Shown here piece by piece: positions 33,401-43,051 of a stretch of DNA of 64,000 bases. The notes beneath the pieces were generated by a model that had not been told where the DNA came from, made no database searches, and worked only from the letters and a program-made list of their open reading frames with translations. The position numbers and the translations under genes are program-made. The stretch is from positions 156,501 to 220,500 of the forward strand of contig CAUJNA010001491.1 of assembly GCA_963377175.1 (NCBI GenBank). Reading direction: 5' to 3'. This stretch comes from Effrenium voratum (Eukaryota; Sar; Dinophyceae; Suessiales; Symbiodiniaceae). How positions within the stretch are numbered: position 1 is the stretch's first letter; each line of letters opens with the position of its first letter.

Positions 33401-33880
33401 CAATCTCAGAACGTTCGAGAAAGGACCTTCCGGTCGGCTGAGGAGCGTAATGAATACATTCGTCTGATGGTATGCAAGTGCGAGGGACTATACATATTTT
33501 ACAAGCTGTGGATTGCAGCGAGAATCCTCGACATCACCAAAGACGAAATGAAGCTCCTGGTCAAGGATCGCGTGCACCCGGTGGGTGATATCATTTACAG
33601 ATGCTTCTCCCTGGCTTTCAACTGTAAATATATATCGTTCGTAGGGGAAGGCCTGAACCTTGGCAGACATGGTTATTCGGTCAATGTGAGCGCCATTATT
33701 GCAGCCACTGACCCGAACAAATGCGACACACCTCTGCTGGATTGGTGCCTACGAATGGGGCATTGGATACCAGAAGATCATCATAAGAAGTGTGTCCGGG
33801 CGCGAGAAGCCCAAAAGAATTTGGACGAAGAGTTCCGTCGACGTACCCACAGACTGTCCATTGGGGACAGGTATGCGTAA
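30482..33880 (+). CDS. 1132-aa protein with a Tpt1/KptA RNA 2'-phosphotransferase-like domain
   Basis: This is the sole gene of the LTR element. Tpt1/KptA enzymes move a splice-junction 2'-phosphate from RNA to NAD+, and some relatives ADP-ribosylate nucleic-acid ends. The domain spans about residues 420-645: LRHK (R430, H431), RVTTGHS (R542, like RANQGHS of the family), HVT in place of HGT (H575), NRLALH (R600, H604), R623/R626 before a hydrophobic strand, then ANGTFMVFDVIPFYEV. These fit the family's Arg-His-Arg-Arg tetrad. Spacing is longer than usual (112 residues from R430 to R542 against about 48), so there are insertions. The family is normally 180-230 aa. Other regions: Ser/Lys-rich N-terminus; C-x2-C-x4-H-x3-C at 226-238, one residue short of a gag zinc knuckle; acidic/basic stretch about 262-300; seven cysteines at 781-801; acidic linker about 815-866; unrecognised C-terminus. 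The first ATG follows a 98-base leader. Activity is inferred, not shown. Confidence 0.85.
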   Translation: MASSASPSTATFGNSSSEGSNGLMALPAVMDLVADLQDEPGSGGSALFSDISTPTRSWKQIDVRQESKQRESPPRRSSMILGFFEVMSYFQHELPLWKDAWKIKREFEQSIVRHLAGNVSHTTGQNRKRNKPSAQLGAPAKEVLDIMNTVKPRHPRSLTAEHATQGSKRKATESEGDGLGQVPDPSRSSQPNVEKEEKKQRVIDGRRAALEFLVSMEKCMGEMGICMRCANLAHDGDCKNYEEAAGNEKAMKKIRELLSSDHVSSDEEMGDTEEPSSSASKERKKGGQEGKETIEMYSYTINLVEMADTAEGGELQCGGVDLTYNPCGDNRTFKTTLERGCDTIPCYIPKFGDVSDVHMPWAYASIVDPKYFPKGAGLEQVDVVQLGKSVNFCVAPFDGAPLCKIGDNRLVFATKDQANQLSHDLCRVLRHKIGNCRGSVFRCDEGGWVGIDAVIDDRNNDIFPPSTSRAKRYMGIMEVIKWQESGHKKSRFQVLAARFPSVMNPNDMKAAGEEMNYAGLDRDDIDRMFNRCDGWCRPWCIRVTTGHSDFGFMSSSALANRYSARMGDSLGGAFHVTYVENLPSIVRCGLVPGKIDGGNRLALHFGAFAPWDEMNVATKVTLRNVRSGDPIAIIYIPSATLARYGAGVAANGTFMVFDVIPFYEVKSIWIGKSNGGKRLEYEDVKRAYSKCVENEICPGFVDSSQESAAMFLQNVAKINERMPETEAGADNLHYIKDMVDRACKLFRENKLEEFDAQTNEIRDEISKVVILNDETWEGLRCRICPSCATAIPTCFCVCLECGAQLISTGRFCIHISSDDDGDNQRPNVSGDARRAQDEANHGAAAQEEDDEAENVPEDDDMDTQGYTSGYMSEEEDGGWQYRDNDLASRDIINSQRMAICLDEPREAQYMAGFIALQMSKMWGMFEGGEKRTIDAALEGKQGCPYHNDFKKYPNITEIDQEGILLPSTVLKISQSQNVRERTFRSAEERNEYIRLMVCKCEGLYIFYKLWIAARILDITKDEMKLLVKDRVHPVGDIIYRCFSLAFNCKYISFVGEGLNLGRHGYSVNVSAIIAATDPNKCDTPLLDWCLRMGHWIPEDHHKKCVRAREAQKNLDEEFRRRTHRLSIGDRYA

Positions 33881-34569
33881 TGCAGATGTGGATTATTATT
33901 GCTTATGTGGTGTGGTGCGCCCACCAACAGCAATACATATATTCACTCCGATGTTGATTGCGGCACGATGTGGGCTAGTCCCCATCTATTGCTTGCGTCT
34001 CATCAATGTCATTGCGATGGAACGACTCTACATCATGATATGATTTCATGCGTCCAAGATGAATGGATGTGTATACATTTACATATTCCGACGGCTATGA
34101 CATTCCGGATATTCATGGATGGAACTATTACCTCATGGATGATTTCCTTTTCATTATATATATATATATATATTATTCATGGTACCTGGAATGGCTATGT
34201 TTTGCATGTATTGCTCACCAAATCTTCTTTGCCGATGATATTCAGATGGCTCATGACCGTGCGCTACTATGGATTTCTATGGCCAACCCATTTCTGTGGA
34301 TGACGGCTGCGCGATGCGCAAATGCGGCAGCCGGGATTTCAAGTGGTTGCGTATTGGCTAGAGGCAAAATTGTCTCTTGCATCTGAGTATAGGAATGTGC
34401 TACGATTTGTGGATGCATGTTTCTGCCTTGATTGGACCTGGCAAGTTTCACAATGAATGGACGGTGTAGCAATAGTGAATGCAAGAGTGTTCGACACAGT
34501 TTCGTAGCTGAAGCCGTGACCATTGGAACGTTTTGTGGTGTTTGGACCGCATGATGGACAATGCGACCC
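33881..34569 (+). other. Non-coding tail of the LTR element
   Basis: About 690 bases between the stop codon and the purine tract. It holds a TA microsatellite (34156-34174) and no convincing coding frame. An FADD string near 34230 lacks any neighbouring reverse-transcriptase motif and is treated as chance. Confidence 0.6.
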
Positions 34570-34579
34570 AAATGGGGGA
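34570..34579 (+). promoter_or_regulatory. Polypurine tract of the LTR element
   Basis: AAATGGGGGA abuts the first base of the 3' LTR. This is the expected place and composition for the plus-strand primer, and it resembles the AAGTGGGGGA-type tract of many Ty1/copia elements. Confidence 0.75.
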
Positions 34580-34930
34580 TGTTAAAACCCTCCTGGCCCC
34601 GTGCCTAAATTGGGAAGCAGTTCTGAGGTCCGTGTTTGTATTGCTTACAAGGTTCCATTGATTGCCATTTGGCTCAAGTCACAAGTGAGGTTCAAGATCT
34701 TATGTGAAGCTGCGTTCATACGTGATCGGCAATTGAGAGCGGAAAACACTTCGCTTGCGCTGCATTTGTCAGGACCACTGTTGTAACTATTATTCCTTCT
34801 CCCTTACAACAGTTACACGGGTTCGGCTATAACGGTTTGACCGTATACACCTTTCTACGTGGTTGGCATTTACAGCTGGAGGGTTCGGTGGACAGCGTCC
34901 CACGGGACGTCACCTTGCCGTCTCTTGACA
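34580..34930 (+). repeat. 3' LTR (351 bp)
   Basis: Same length and ends as the 5' copy. The differences are a G/A change about 165 bases in, two changes close together near position 255, and one T/C change near position 290. About 98.9% identity implies a recent insertion, although no clock rate is known here. Confidence 0.95.
34664..34678 (+). other. Spliced-leader-like string in the 3' LTR
   Basis: The identical 15 bases sit at the same LTR offset as in the 5' copy, as expected if both LTRs were copied from one template. Confidence 0.5.
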
Positions 34931-34935
34931 ATAAA
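34931..34935. repeat. Target-site duplication, right copy (ATAAA)
   Basis: Matches 30028-30032. The next base differs (C here, T of the LTR on the left), which fixes the length at five. Confidence 0.85.
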
Positions 34936-35021
34936 CATACATATACATATACATGTATATATATATATATATTTATATATACGTATATATATATATAATG
35001 AAGCATTCTGTGCATCTGCAG

Positions 35022-35095
35022 GAGCAGTTCCAGGCCGCGCTAGCCAGTGCGCAGGAGAATCGGCGGGTTGCCCCTGCCCCTTCTCGGTTGCCCCT
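35022..35095 (+). CDS. Candidate small exon
   Basis: Begins after GCATCTGCAG (ends 35021), just downstream of the LTR element and its TA microsatellite. It reads EQFQAALASAQENRRVAPAP. If real, the element sits in an intron. Confidence 0.38.
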
Positions 35096-36029
35096 TCGAA
35101 TCGACCGATGGACGGATCTGAGCCTTTGGCTTGTTTGGGTTCCCATTTTTGAGGCGTGAAGCTTCGATTTCTAGGTGCCTAAGGGGCAGCTGAGGCGTTT
35201 TGTCGATGTCTTTCTTTTTCTGTTTCTAAGAGGGTAGCTGATTCGTTTTGTCGTTAGACACTTTCGTGCTGATGTTGGTAGTGATGTGGCCCCCTTATGT
35301 CTTGGCTGGTGCTTGGCGGGATTCACAGGCCCAAAGGACCGTGTTCGGCTTACGGATGGCCCACATTTTGTTAGGTTCTGTTATGGTTTTGACCGGCTTT
35401 GAAGGTTAAAGAGGGGTAGCCTTTTGCCAACAGCCATGGAAGTGGACAGGGCGGTTCCCAAAAGGAAAGTCCAACAAGGTTAGAGACCCTCGCCGAGAAC
35501 CCCCCCAATTGAATCGCACGCACCCCAAAAACCACCAGAAACATGTGTCCTTTGTTTGGTTTGAGTTCGATTGTTTAGCATGAAGGATAGGTGCACAGGG
35601 TACTTGCGATAGGTGAGTGGGTTGTGCTTTGCTCCGCACCTTGCCCACGCCAACAAGGCTGTCACGTCCTTTGGTTTTTATCCAAGCGCGGGGATGCCGC
35701 GATGCCCCTGGGCTCGAGCCCAATGTGACACATGTGGGCTGTCCTGCAGCTGATTTTTTTTGCGTGTCGGGACCCGCAGCCGACCGTTTCTGGGGTCTTG
35801 AATGCCATTTTCACTTTTTTGGCCCAGGTCGCCACATATGACTCACCGCCGCAAACTCACTCCTATCCTGGACTTGATCGCCACTTGTTGGGCTTGGGCC
35901 ATTTTAGCGGCAAACAACGAGTTTGTGCTTTTTGGGAGCCATCAACTCAGGAAGTGAGCAAAGGTTAACTTGCATTTCCAAGCAGTTTGCAGTGCCCTCC
36001 CCTCCTGCTGCCGACAAAAAACGCTCCAG

Positions 36030-36111
36030 GAGAAGCTGGCCGAAACCAGTGGCTGGAACAGCGCCACGAAGATGTTGGGCCGCAGCGCGGGGAAGTCAGG
36101 CCGGCCTTTGG
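36030..36111 (+). CDS. Candidate small exon
   Basis: Follows CGCTCCAG (ends 36029). It reads EKLAETSGWNSATKMLGRSA and ends near a G|GTTG-like donor. No family recognised. Confidence 0.35.
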
Positions 36112-36940
36112 TTGTTTCCATTTGCTGACTCTGAGCCAGTCTATTTGCTTGGTGGCTCCCAGCCATCCCCTTAGCTGTTTAGTGTCTAGTGGGGTTTTCC
36201 TTTTAGCCCACTACAAGTTCATCTTTTAGCGGGGGATCTGAGGACAGCTCAGCTTATGTATAAGCAAGGCAGCTCCCTTTTTTCGGCTGTCCGATCAACC
36301 GCCAGCAGAATGGAAGTTCTTCCTTTGCATGGAGCACTCGATTTCCCATGGCATTGATTCGACAGCCTGAAGAATCTCTTGGCAGGCCCCTTCGATACAG
36401 AACCCGAGAGGATCCTCCCCGGCATCATGCGATTCACCCGAAGGGTTTGGCACTGGCCAAACAAACATCAGTTGAACTGCCTGGCCGGGTGCTTTCCAAA
36501 TCGTTCGTAGTTGTTTGGAACTTTCTCAAAAGCGAAGCTGCAGTCACATCTCCTTCTGATGGGTTCGTTTGGTTAGACATCACCCCCCTCGAAAATCAGC
36601 ACTTCTTGAGCTCCTAAACTTTAGAGTCGCTTCTTGACACGGAACTGGGTGAATGAAACGACCTCACACGACCGAATTCACCCCAAATGGCGGTTTATGT
36701 GGGGAATAGGCCCCCAACCACCTTGTTTCAGGTTGGTGAACTACCAGGACCCGCACATGGGGAAAAGAGGAAAAGAGGAAAAGAGGAAAAGAGGTTGGTG
36801 AAATACGATCATTCACCCAGATGGAAGCCAAAGAAAAAGGTTCGGGGGCTTTTTTTGTTGGACTGATCCGTTCGATGGAGGGCCAAAAACTGAGAGAACT
36901 TGAGTCTGACGTTGACTCTTCGTGGTCTTCCGGCGCGAGG

Positions 36941-37023
36941 TTCGGAGTCACTGGCAGAGGTGGCGGAGCTGGCAGTGACGGCGGCGGGCGTGGGCCTGGT
37001 GACGCGGCGGAAGGAGTCGGATG
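36941..37023 (+). CDS. Candidate small exon
   Basis: Reads LAEVAELAVTAAGVGLVTRR in one frame, with CTGGCAG as a possible internal acceptor. A second frame is Gly-rich and open. The Ala/Val-rich frame looks more protein-like. Confidence 0.32.
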
Positions 37024-37077
37024 GCTAAACCGCATGGACGCCCCCGCTCCAAAAACCCACTTCCACCAGTTATCATC

Positions 37078-37178
37078 GGCTGTTGCGACAAGCCAATTTA
37101 AGACATGTTTGACTTTTTCAAAATGTAATTGTTGACAGAAAGTCAAACATGTCTTTGAAGTGGCTTATTGCAACAGCC
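37078..37178 (+). mobile_element. 101-bp near-palindromic element
   Basis: GGCTGTTGCGACAAGCCA and GACATGTTTGACTTT on the left pair with AAAGTCAAACATGTC and TGGCTTATTGCAACAGCC on the right: arms of about 39 bp, loop of about 20. This is the longest arms-to-loop ratio in the window and I saw no second copy. Confidence 0.78.
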
Positions 37179-37794
37179 TAATTTGCAAAACTTGCAAATA
37201 ATTGCGAATTTGCATTTGCAATTATCAGCCTTTCTCTGGTGCATTAAAAAGTAGTGGATTGGGGGGATTCGACCCCTGCTTGCAATTTGCAATTTGATGT
37301 TTATGGGGAAGGCTGGGTAACTGGATCCTTACTCCTTTCTGGCCATTTGGCAACGGATCTTTAGACACTTTAGACTTTGCCTTTTTGGTTGAAACGAGTC
37401 GGATCAATTTGATTTGGACCAGAAAGTTTTAAACTTTGTTTGCAGAGGGGTCAGCAACCTAATCTGCCTTGGCTTTGCTACACCCAATCCTGAAAGGGTG
37501 GAGGGTCCACTCAAAATTGATTCAGCTCAGGTTCCGGATGGCTCAGGGTCGACGGGTGCCGAAAGTCATCGCCTGAGCCTAGGTGCTGATGAACCACGGC
37601 CAGCTGATCGAGACCCACTTGACTTCCCAGGCGGGGCTGAGCTTTCTCCCGGGCCTTCGTGGAAACTTGATCCCTCCGCTTCTCTCGATGTTCGGTCTGA
37701 GGTGGCGCTTTGGAGGTGGAGCTTGGGTGGCTTCCGCTGCAAGGGGTTCAAATTGGCAAACCGCCAATCCAAGCCACCAATAAGGGTTTTCTCA

Positions 37795-37913
37795 ACTAGG
37801 TCCCCCGGTAGTGCCCTTTTACACTTTTTTGGGGGAGGAAACCCCCCTACTAAAATCGACGACAGCGAACACCATGGCACCCTTATTCTAACCTCTCTAC
37901 TGGAGGACCTAGT
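37795..37913 (+). mobile_element. Family B element, complete
   Basis: ACTAGGTCCCCCGGTAG and CTACTGGAGGACCTAGT are near-perfect inverted ends; the core is intact. Confidence 0.85.
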
Positions 37914-38175
37914 CAATTACAAGACACGAAAAGCGGTGTCCCCTTTGATTGCTAAACGCTGGGGGTGGCTCCCCGATCCGCCATCCAGCTCTCCCAAAGC
38001 ATCCATCCCGATTTGGCCTCAAACACACCAGAGAGCTATGGAACAAACTTAACCCACCAGCAAAAAACCACTGGTTTTTAGTCCATGTTTCCATTTACCC
38101 TCCCCGCACAGCAATCGGCCATCCAGCCCTCCCCAAAAAGCCAGGGCAAGCCATGTTGGTTACCCTCCCACCAGC

Positions 38176-38252
38176 TAACATGGAAGTGCACAGACCCCTT
38201 TAGAAGGACGACTTCCCTCTTGAAAAAGGGAGCAAATGTGCACTTCCATGTT
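38176..38252 (+). mobile_element. Short inverted-repeat element
   Basis: TAACATGGAAGTGCACA with TGTGCACTTCCATGTTA are exact 17-base arms; AGGACGACTTCCCTCTTG lies in the loop. Confidence 0.7.
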
Positions 38253-38458
38253 AATTGGCTCAAGCCCTCTCTCCAACTAACATGGCAACTGACAGGGGCT
38301 CCCTTCAAAAGGAAATTAATCTTCCAGGTACCTCCCCACAGGTGCCATGTTACTTGGAGTAAGGGTGTTCCATGTTTCCATTGACCGGGGCAAGCCATTT
38401 TCACCTAACACTTGACCACCGCAGGCAGGCGTTTTTTTCTCCCCGCCTGTCACGTCAG

Positions 38459-38586
38459 CCCATCCCCTCATCCCCCACCCCGACCCGGGCTCCACCGTCG
38501 GAGTTGGCCAGTTCTGGAGCGCCTGGGATGCCCTCGGGGATTTCGCGGACACGGCGCAGGATCTGAGCCAGGCGGAGAAAATCCGG
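38459..38586 (+). CDS. Candidate exon with a clear polypyrimidine acceptor
   Basis: A T/C-rich tract ends in CACGTCAG at 38458. The frame then reads VGVGQFWSAWDALGDFADTA followed by QDLSQAEKI, rich in W, D and A, up to CGG|GTCGG. A repeat (38632) follows shortly. No family recognised. Confidence 0.5.
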
Positions 38587-38631
38587 GTCGGGGGTCACAA
38601 AAATGTTCCCTTTGTTGTATTTTGCTTGGAG

Positions 38632-38716
38632 GTTAGGACTTTAACTTTTTGCCAACTAATGGGTTTTCCATTAAACCACTAAAAGTTAAACTTTCAGCAG
38701 GGGAGCAGAAAGCAAC
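38632..38716 (+). mobile_element. Family E element
   Basis: GGTTAGGACTTTAACTTTTT ... GGTTTTCCATTAAACCACTA ... GCAGGGGAGCAGAAAGCAAC. Copies lie at 7946-8030, 25614-25705, 52268-52357, 58806-58875 and 60018-60090. The AACTTTT / AAAAGTT arms give an internal hairpin. Confidence 0.65.
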
Positions 38717-39115
38717 CAAGTGATTCCCTTAAACGTGGGTTGCCCCAACATGTTGCGCACAAAAGCTCCCTTAACACGTGTGTTGCCCCGAAGTGGAAAA
38801 AACAAGCGCACAAAAATGTTGCCTTGAACCGTGGGTTGTGCCCCAACATGAGTTATCTGCCCACCGACCCCTCTGCGCGGTTGAAGTCTACTTGTTGTTT
38901 TTCTTTTTTGGAGGCTGCCCATCTTTTCTCACTTTTTCCATGGGAGGTTCCCTTGAAGTTTCTTATGCTGGGTTTCCCGGACTTCACTTTTTGGGCTTGG
39001 ACCAGCGGCATTTTTTTTTTTGAGACCTGTTTGGGCCAGTCCACTCAGGACGTGAGAAGCGGAAAGATCCCAGGCCTTTTACCCCCGGCTCCCCCACAAA
39101 CTCACGGGCGGAGGA

Positions 39116-39215
39116 AATCTGAACTTTCAACTTTTTGGGTTTGGACCATGTTCGTGGCAAACAAAAAGTCCAAAAGTTCAGACTTTGGTTTGACTGATCC
39201 ACTCAGGAAGTGAGG
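39116..39215 (+). mobile_element. Family D element with internal hairpin
   Basis: TCTGAACTTTCAACTTTTTG pairs loosely with CAAAAAGTCCAAAAGTTCAG; right end CTCAGGAAGTGAG. Confidence 0.6.
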
Positions 39216-39783
39216 GGACTTGGATGAGAGAAGGACGTCGTCATCGTCACCCGCATTACCTTCTCTCTCGCTAACCTGGAACCTCACAGGGGGCCCAAGA
39301 GGAAACTTGTCTTCCAGGTACCTTCCACAGGTGCCATGGCAAGGTGGGAGGAAGGGTACGGCATGCCCAGATCGCATCCTATTCTTGCGGCAGGGTTTTT
39401 CGCCAATGCCCACAACGGCGTTGCAGAAAGTTCCGAGGTTCCAGGGTTGTTTTGGCTGCTTTGGTGGGGGATGCTGCGGCATATTTCGGGAGCAATCCCT
39501 GGGAAGTTGAGGGATGTCCCCGACGCGACCAGAGAGAAAGGACACTTTCTTTCCGCCATTCCCAAAGTTGCTTTTTCAAGGGATGCCACCAGTCAGTTGC
39601 AACTTTAAGTTGGGGAAATCCAGTGACTCCCGGTGGTTCCCAAGCAGAAGTCAACCGTTTCGAGAATATCTTTGTTGGGAAACAGTTCACATTTTTGCTA
39701 ATTGTGGTTTAGTGGTTTAAATCCAACCACTTAGCTGCTGAAATTTATTTAATTTTTGCTTCCCCAACCCAACGTCAACCAAG

Positions 39784-39935
39784 ATATCCCGGGGAGCCCG
39801 TTGAGATCGGAACCGACGGCCTCGGCCGAGTCGGTGCCGATGCTGCCCGTGCTCTTCTCCGGCCTGGTGGGCGTGGCCAAAGCGCAGAAGGCGCGGGGCT
39901 TCTTGGCTTCGGTCGACGGACGGAAGGTCGGGGCC
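39784..39935 (+). CDS. Candidate exon
   Basis: GC-rich island that reads SAESVPMLPVLFSGLVGVAK, then AQKARGFLASVDGRKVGAP. It follows T-rich DNA ending CAACCAAG. The hydrophobic PVLFSGLVGVA segment is too short for a confident membrane span. Confidence 0.38.
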
Positions 39936-40194
39936 CCCCAAAAGCTCGGCGCCCCATCACCAAGGCTTGGTTGCTTGGAAGGCAAAGGTCCGAAAAGGTT
40001 CCTTCGAGGATTGAGCGCCTGCATTGTAAGGGTGCCTCCATTGGCAGAAATGAATATTTCTTTTCATTTTCCCCTGTTGGGTTTGAAGGGCAACGATTTC
40101 ACTATCCCTTAAAACTGGGAACCAAAAGGGTCCCCCCCCTCAAACAACTCCAAAAAGACGCCGCGCCTTTCGTAGTAGCCCAATGACCCTCCAG

Positions 40195-40245
40195 GAGCCC
40201 GTCGCGCTCGACGAGAACGAGGCGCTTGCAGATACTGCGGATGGA
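40195..40245 (+). CDS. Candidate micro-exon
   Basis: After CCTCCAG (ends 40194) the frame reads EPVALDENEALADTAD. It is short but compositionally unlike the flanking repeats. Confidence 0.28.
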
Positions 40246-40487
40246 CCAAAAAATGGGTGTGGCTCAAAACCAAAGAGCTATGGTTCGCAGGTTTTAGTCG
40301 GTTCAATTTTCCAAGGGGGCCATTTTGGTACACTTATTTGAGCCACAGCCAGATAGCCACAGGCAAATTAAGTGGGCGGGTGCTTTTTGCGGGTTGCGGC
40401 TTCTTGCGGCTGGTTGAAAGCGAGCCACGTCATGCAGTAGGTGGTTTGCCTCAGTCTTCATGAGGCTTTCATCCACCCGAACTGGTG

Positions 40488-40606
40488 CCATGCATGTCCT
40501 TTTTGGTGGTTTTGGTCGAAAAATCGATGGGTGGCCCTGGTTTACCTGGTGGTTTTTCCTCATCTACCAGGAATATCCATCTATTTCCCCTAAAAGGACA
40601 CCTATG
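40488..40606 (+). mobile_element. Family H element in a duplicated block
   Basis: CCATGCATGTCC ... AAAAGGACACCTATG. The ~65 bases to its right (ACTGGTGCTTGGCGT onward) recur after the copy at 41124. Confidence 0.75.
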
Positions 40607-40887
40607 ACTGGTGCTTGGCGTGGATTTTGTCCCATTCTCTGTGGAGGTATTTCCCGGTCGGTTGCTGTCTCCCCGATTTCCCGCGCCCCCCGGCCCCGGG
40701 GGAGTGTCCCCCATGCCCTTTCAGGGATGCTCAGGGATGCCGGTGGCGAACCCTTCTTGTTTAGTGGGAAACACCCCGGAAGGACAACCCAACCCCAAGT
40801 GGAAAGCTGAACAAATCGGTTTGCACAAAGGAAAAGTGAGGCTTTTTGCAGAGGGGTCAACGGCAACCAAGAAATTCGCCACTGCCC

Positions 40888-40996
40888 CTAGGTCCCCAGT
40901 AGTGCCCTTTAACCCCTTTTTTGGTTGGGAGGGTTCCCATACTAAAATAGACAGAACAAAGTTGATACCAACTTATTCTAACCTCTTTACTGGAGG
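40888..40996 (+). mobile_element. Family B element, right end lost
   Basis: CCTAGGTCCCCAGTAGTGCC and the core are present; it ends in TTTACTGGAGG without the last bases. Confidence 0.7.
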
Positions 40997-41123
40997 AAAC
41001 TGCCCCCCCCCCCGAGGAAAAAAAAGAAAGAAGGAGGCCACACTTTTTTGTTTTAACCGGGTCACTCGAGTGCCGACGGCTTGCTCACTGCCCGCTTTCG
41101 GGTTCTCTTTCAAAGTCAGTGGC

Positions 41124-41212
41124 CATGCGTGTCCTTTTTGGGTTGCCCTGGCTGGTGGTGTTTCCTCATCTACCAGGGATATCCATCTATTTCCCCGAAA
41201 AGGACACCTATG
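41124..41212 (+). mobile_element. Family H element, shortened, in a duplicated block
   Basis: Lacks about 30 bases of the left inner arm relative to 40488; the right half and downstream flank match. Confidence 0.7.
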
Positions 41213-41416
41213 ACTGGTGCTTGGCGTTGATTTTGTCCATTCTCTGCGGAGGTATTTCCCGGTCGGTTGCTGTCCCGGGGGAGTGTCCCAAGTTAGCAGG
41301 CTCTGCTCTACGCGCGCAGCTTCCACCCGAAGGCACGAGAAAAACACGGGCGAACAAATTTTGCGAGAGGTGCGGTACACGGGAGTTGTTCAAGATGGGC
41401 CCTCTTTATGTTTTGT

Positions 41417-41486
41417 TGGTGTTGTTTTTATTATTATTATTACTTGTTATTATTACTTATTATTATTATTATGATTATTATTATGA
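41417..41486 (+). repeat. TTA microsatellite
   Basis: TTATTA units with interruptions. Confidence 0.85.
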
Positions 41487-42113
41487 AATACCGAGTCATG
41501 TGTTGTTGATATATGTTTTTTGTAAAGGATCGGCCGTACGCCAATCGTTTTAGTTTAGGGGCACGACACATGAGAACCCACATGGTCAATTCTGGATGGA
41601 CATGGCATTCAATGTCCGAGCAACGGAGTGAATGTTCGTGTCATTGGAAGCCGTGTCTGCAACTAAACATGTGTAATATAGAGATGTATGCGCTGGATTC
41701 GTAAAATATGTTGCGGATGCATTGATGATGGGCTGAATCGCGGACCTGCGCTCGCCCGTGTGGGAGAACGTCCTTTTGTTTTTGCTGGATCCCTACGTGT
41801 CTTTTTGTAGGGCCCCCCCCCAAACATGGTTGAAAAATACACTCCCCTTGAAACCACCGCCTGGCTTGGGTGAACCTCACGACCCAAGCCAGACCCCGCA
41901 AAGAAGCGCAAAGAAGTCCACCCATCATTGGACCTTGGGCAAATTGCGCCTGTCGACCAATATGAAAACACAAGCTCAAGTCCAAAGCTCGGGGTTGCTT
42001 TTGGCCAAGCCATGTTTTCACTGGATAGGAAAGAACATCATGTTGCTTACTTCTTGGTCACCAGTTTGCCACGGCTCACTTTAAGGGACCCGGCGAAAAA
42101 GGACGGGCCTCAG

Positions 42114-42182
42114 GGCTGCTCGTTGAATCTCTTCCACAAGCTCATCGCGCAAGCGGAGTGCCATTGGGGTGCCGTGACTTGA
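42114..42182 (+). CDS. Candidate terminal exon
   Basis: After GGGCCTCAG the frame reads CSLNLFHKLIAQAECHWGAV to a stop. A GTGCC just before the stop could instead be a donor. Confidence 0.33.
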   Translation, partial: GCSLNLFHKLIAQAECHWGAVT

Positions 42183-42938
42183 AAGACCGCGGCGGGGTTT
42201 GGGATTGTATTCGTTAGCTTTTTTCCCGGTGCACGGAATAGTGAAATTAACATCTGAGCTTGTTTGGTGTCGGTGTTACTCTTTGGACCAAGCTATGAGG
42301 TACTTCACAGCACCATTCCAATTCTACCTTAGGCCCTTACGGTACGTGTCGCAGTTTGGCTCAACACTGGTTTTAGCTGATTTTGATGATTTATTAGTTC
42401 ACTTGGGCAAATTCCCCTCAATGCAGACCCTTCGACGCTGGACCCGTAGGAGCGCTTGAAATCACTTCCTGCCAAGGACGCCCACAAGTAAAGAGCCTCG
42501 GATAAGCAAAGAATCAGAGGCCTCTGTCAAGCAAACTTGCTGTCACGCTTGGGTCTGTGTCAAAATCGCAGGGAACCCTTTAGTTGTGGTTTGCCTTTTG
42601 CTTCAAGTCATCCAAAGCCGGGGTTTCCTCCACATTTCTCGCACGCACACACCCCGTTTCGGCTCGTTTCCGTTTTGGGTCACTTTCATCAGCGGTGCTT
42701 GCTTGTAGCCTGGTCGGCACTCCTTAGCCGCCACCCCCCACCCCCTCCCCGTCAAAAAACGGAGAGTACGCGACGCTTGACTTTGCCAGGGATTCCCCTC
42801 CAAGAACCTGAGCGAGGGTAGGTAGCATCAAGACGATATGGCCGCGGGTCAACACCAATGGTACCTTTTTGGGGTACACCACCCATTTTACTCTATTTAG
42901 TGGGGATTGGGACGTTCACTGGGCCATATACCCATAAT

Positions 42939-43051
42939 CTTGCTGGTGCTCAGCATGGAATGAGGGAATGAACGTAGGGGTCCCCGCCAAGGAAAACAAA
43001 AGTGATGGCTTATAGGGGTCATTCCTACATTCCCTGCTGAGCACCAGCAAG
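42939..43051 (+). mobile_element. Family J element: long inverted repeat
   Basis: CTTGCTGGTGCTCAGCATGG pairs with CCCTGCTGAGCACCAGCAAG. A related copy lies at 61038-61152 (ends CCCTACTGAGCACCAG). Confidence 0.8.

Larger units (their letters stand above)
30033..34930 (+). mobile_element. Complete non-autonomous LTR retrotransposon carrying a Tpt1-like gene
   Basis: Two 351-bp direct repeats with TG...CA ends bound a 4.2-kb interior, and the whole unit is flanked by the 5-bp duplication ATAAA. The interior holds one intronless 1132-codon gene and no recognisable reverse transcriptase, integrase, RNase H or protease, so movement would need enzymes from another element. The purine tract (AATGGGGGA) directly before the 3' LTR and the TGTT start of the LTR resemble Ty1/copia elements. 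The insertion sits in AT-microsatellite DNA (TA runs at 29765-29822, 29995-30010 and 34953-34997), between candidate exons at 27041 and 35022. The structure is read directly; the Copia-like class is inferred; the non-autonomous status rests on absence of motifs. Confidence 0.9.

Noticed and set aside
34063..34386. FADD string suggesting a reverse transcriptase
   Set aside because: No other RT motif lies in the frame, which also crosses a TA microsatellite.
37560..37760. Two overlapping plus-strand frames with some coding character
   Set aside because: No clear acceptor or donor, and neither frame is preferred; not strong enough to list as an exon.
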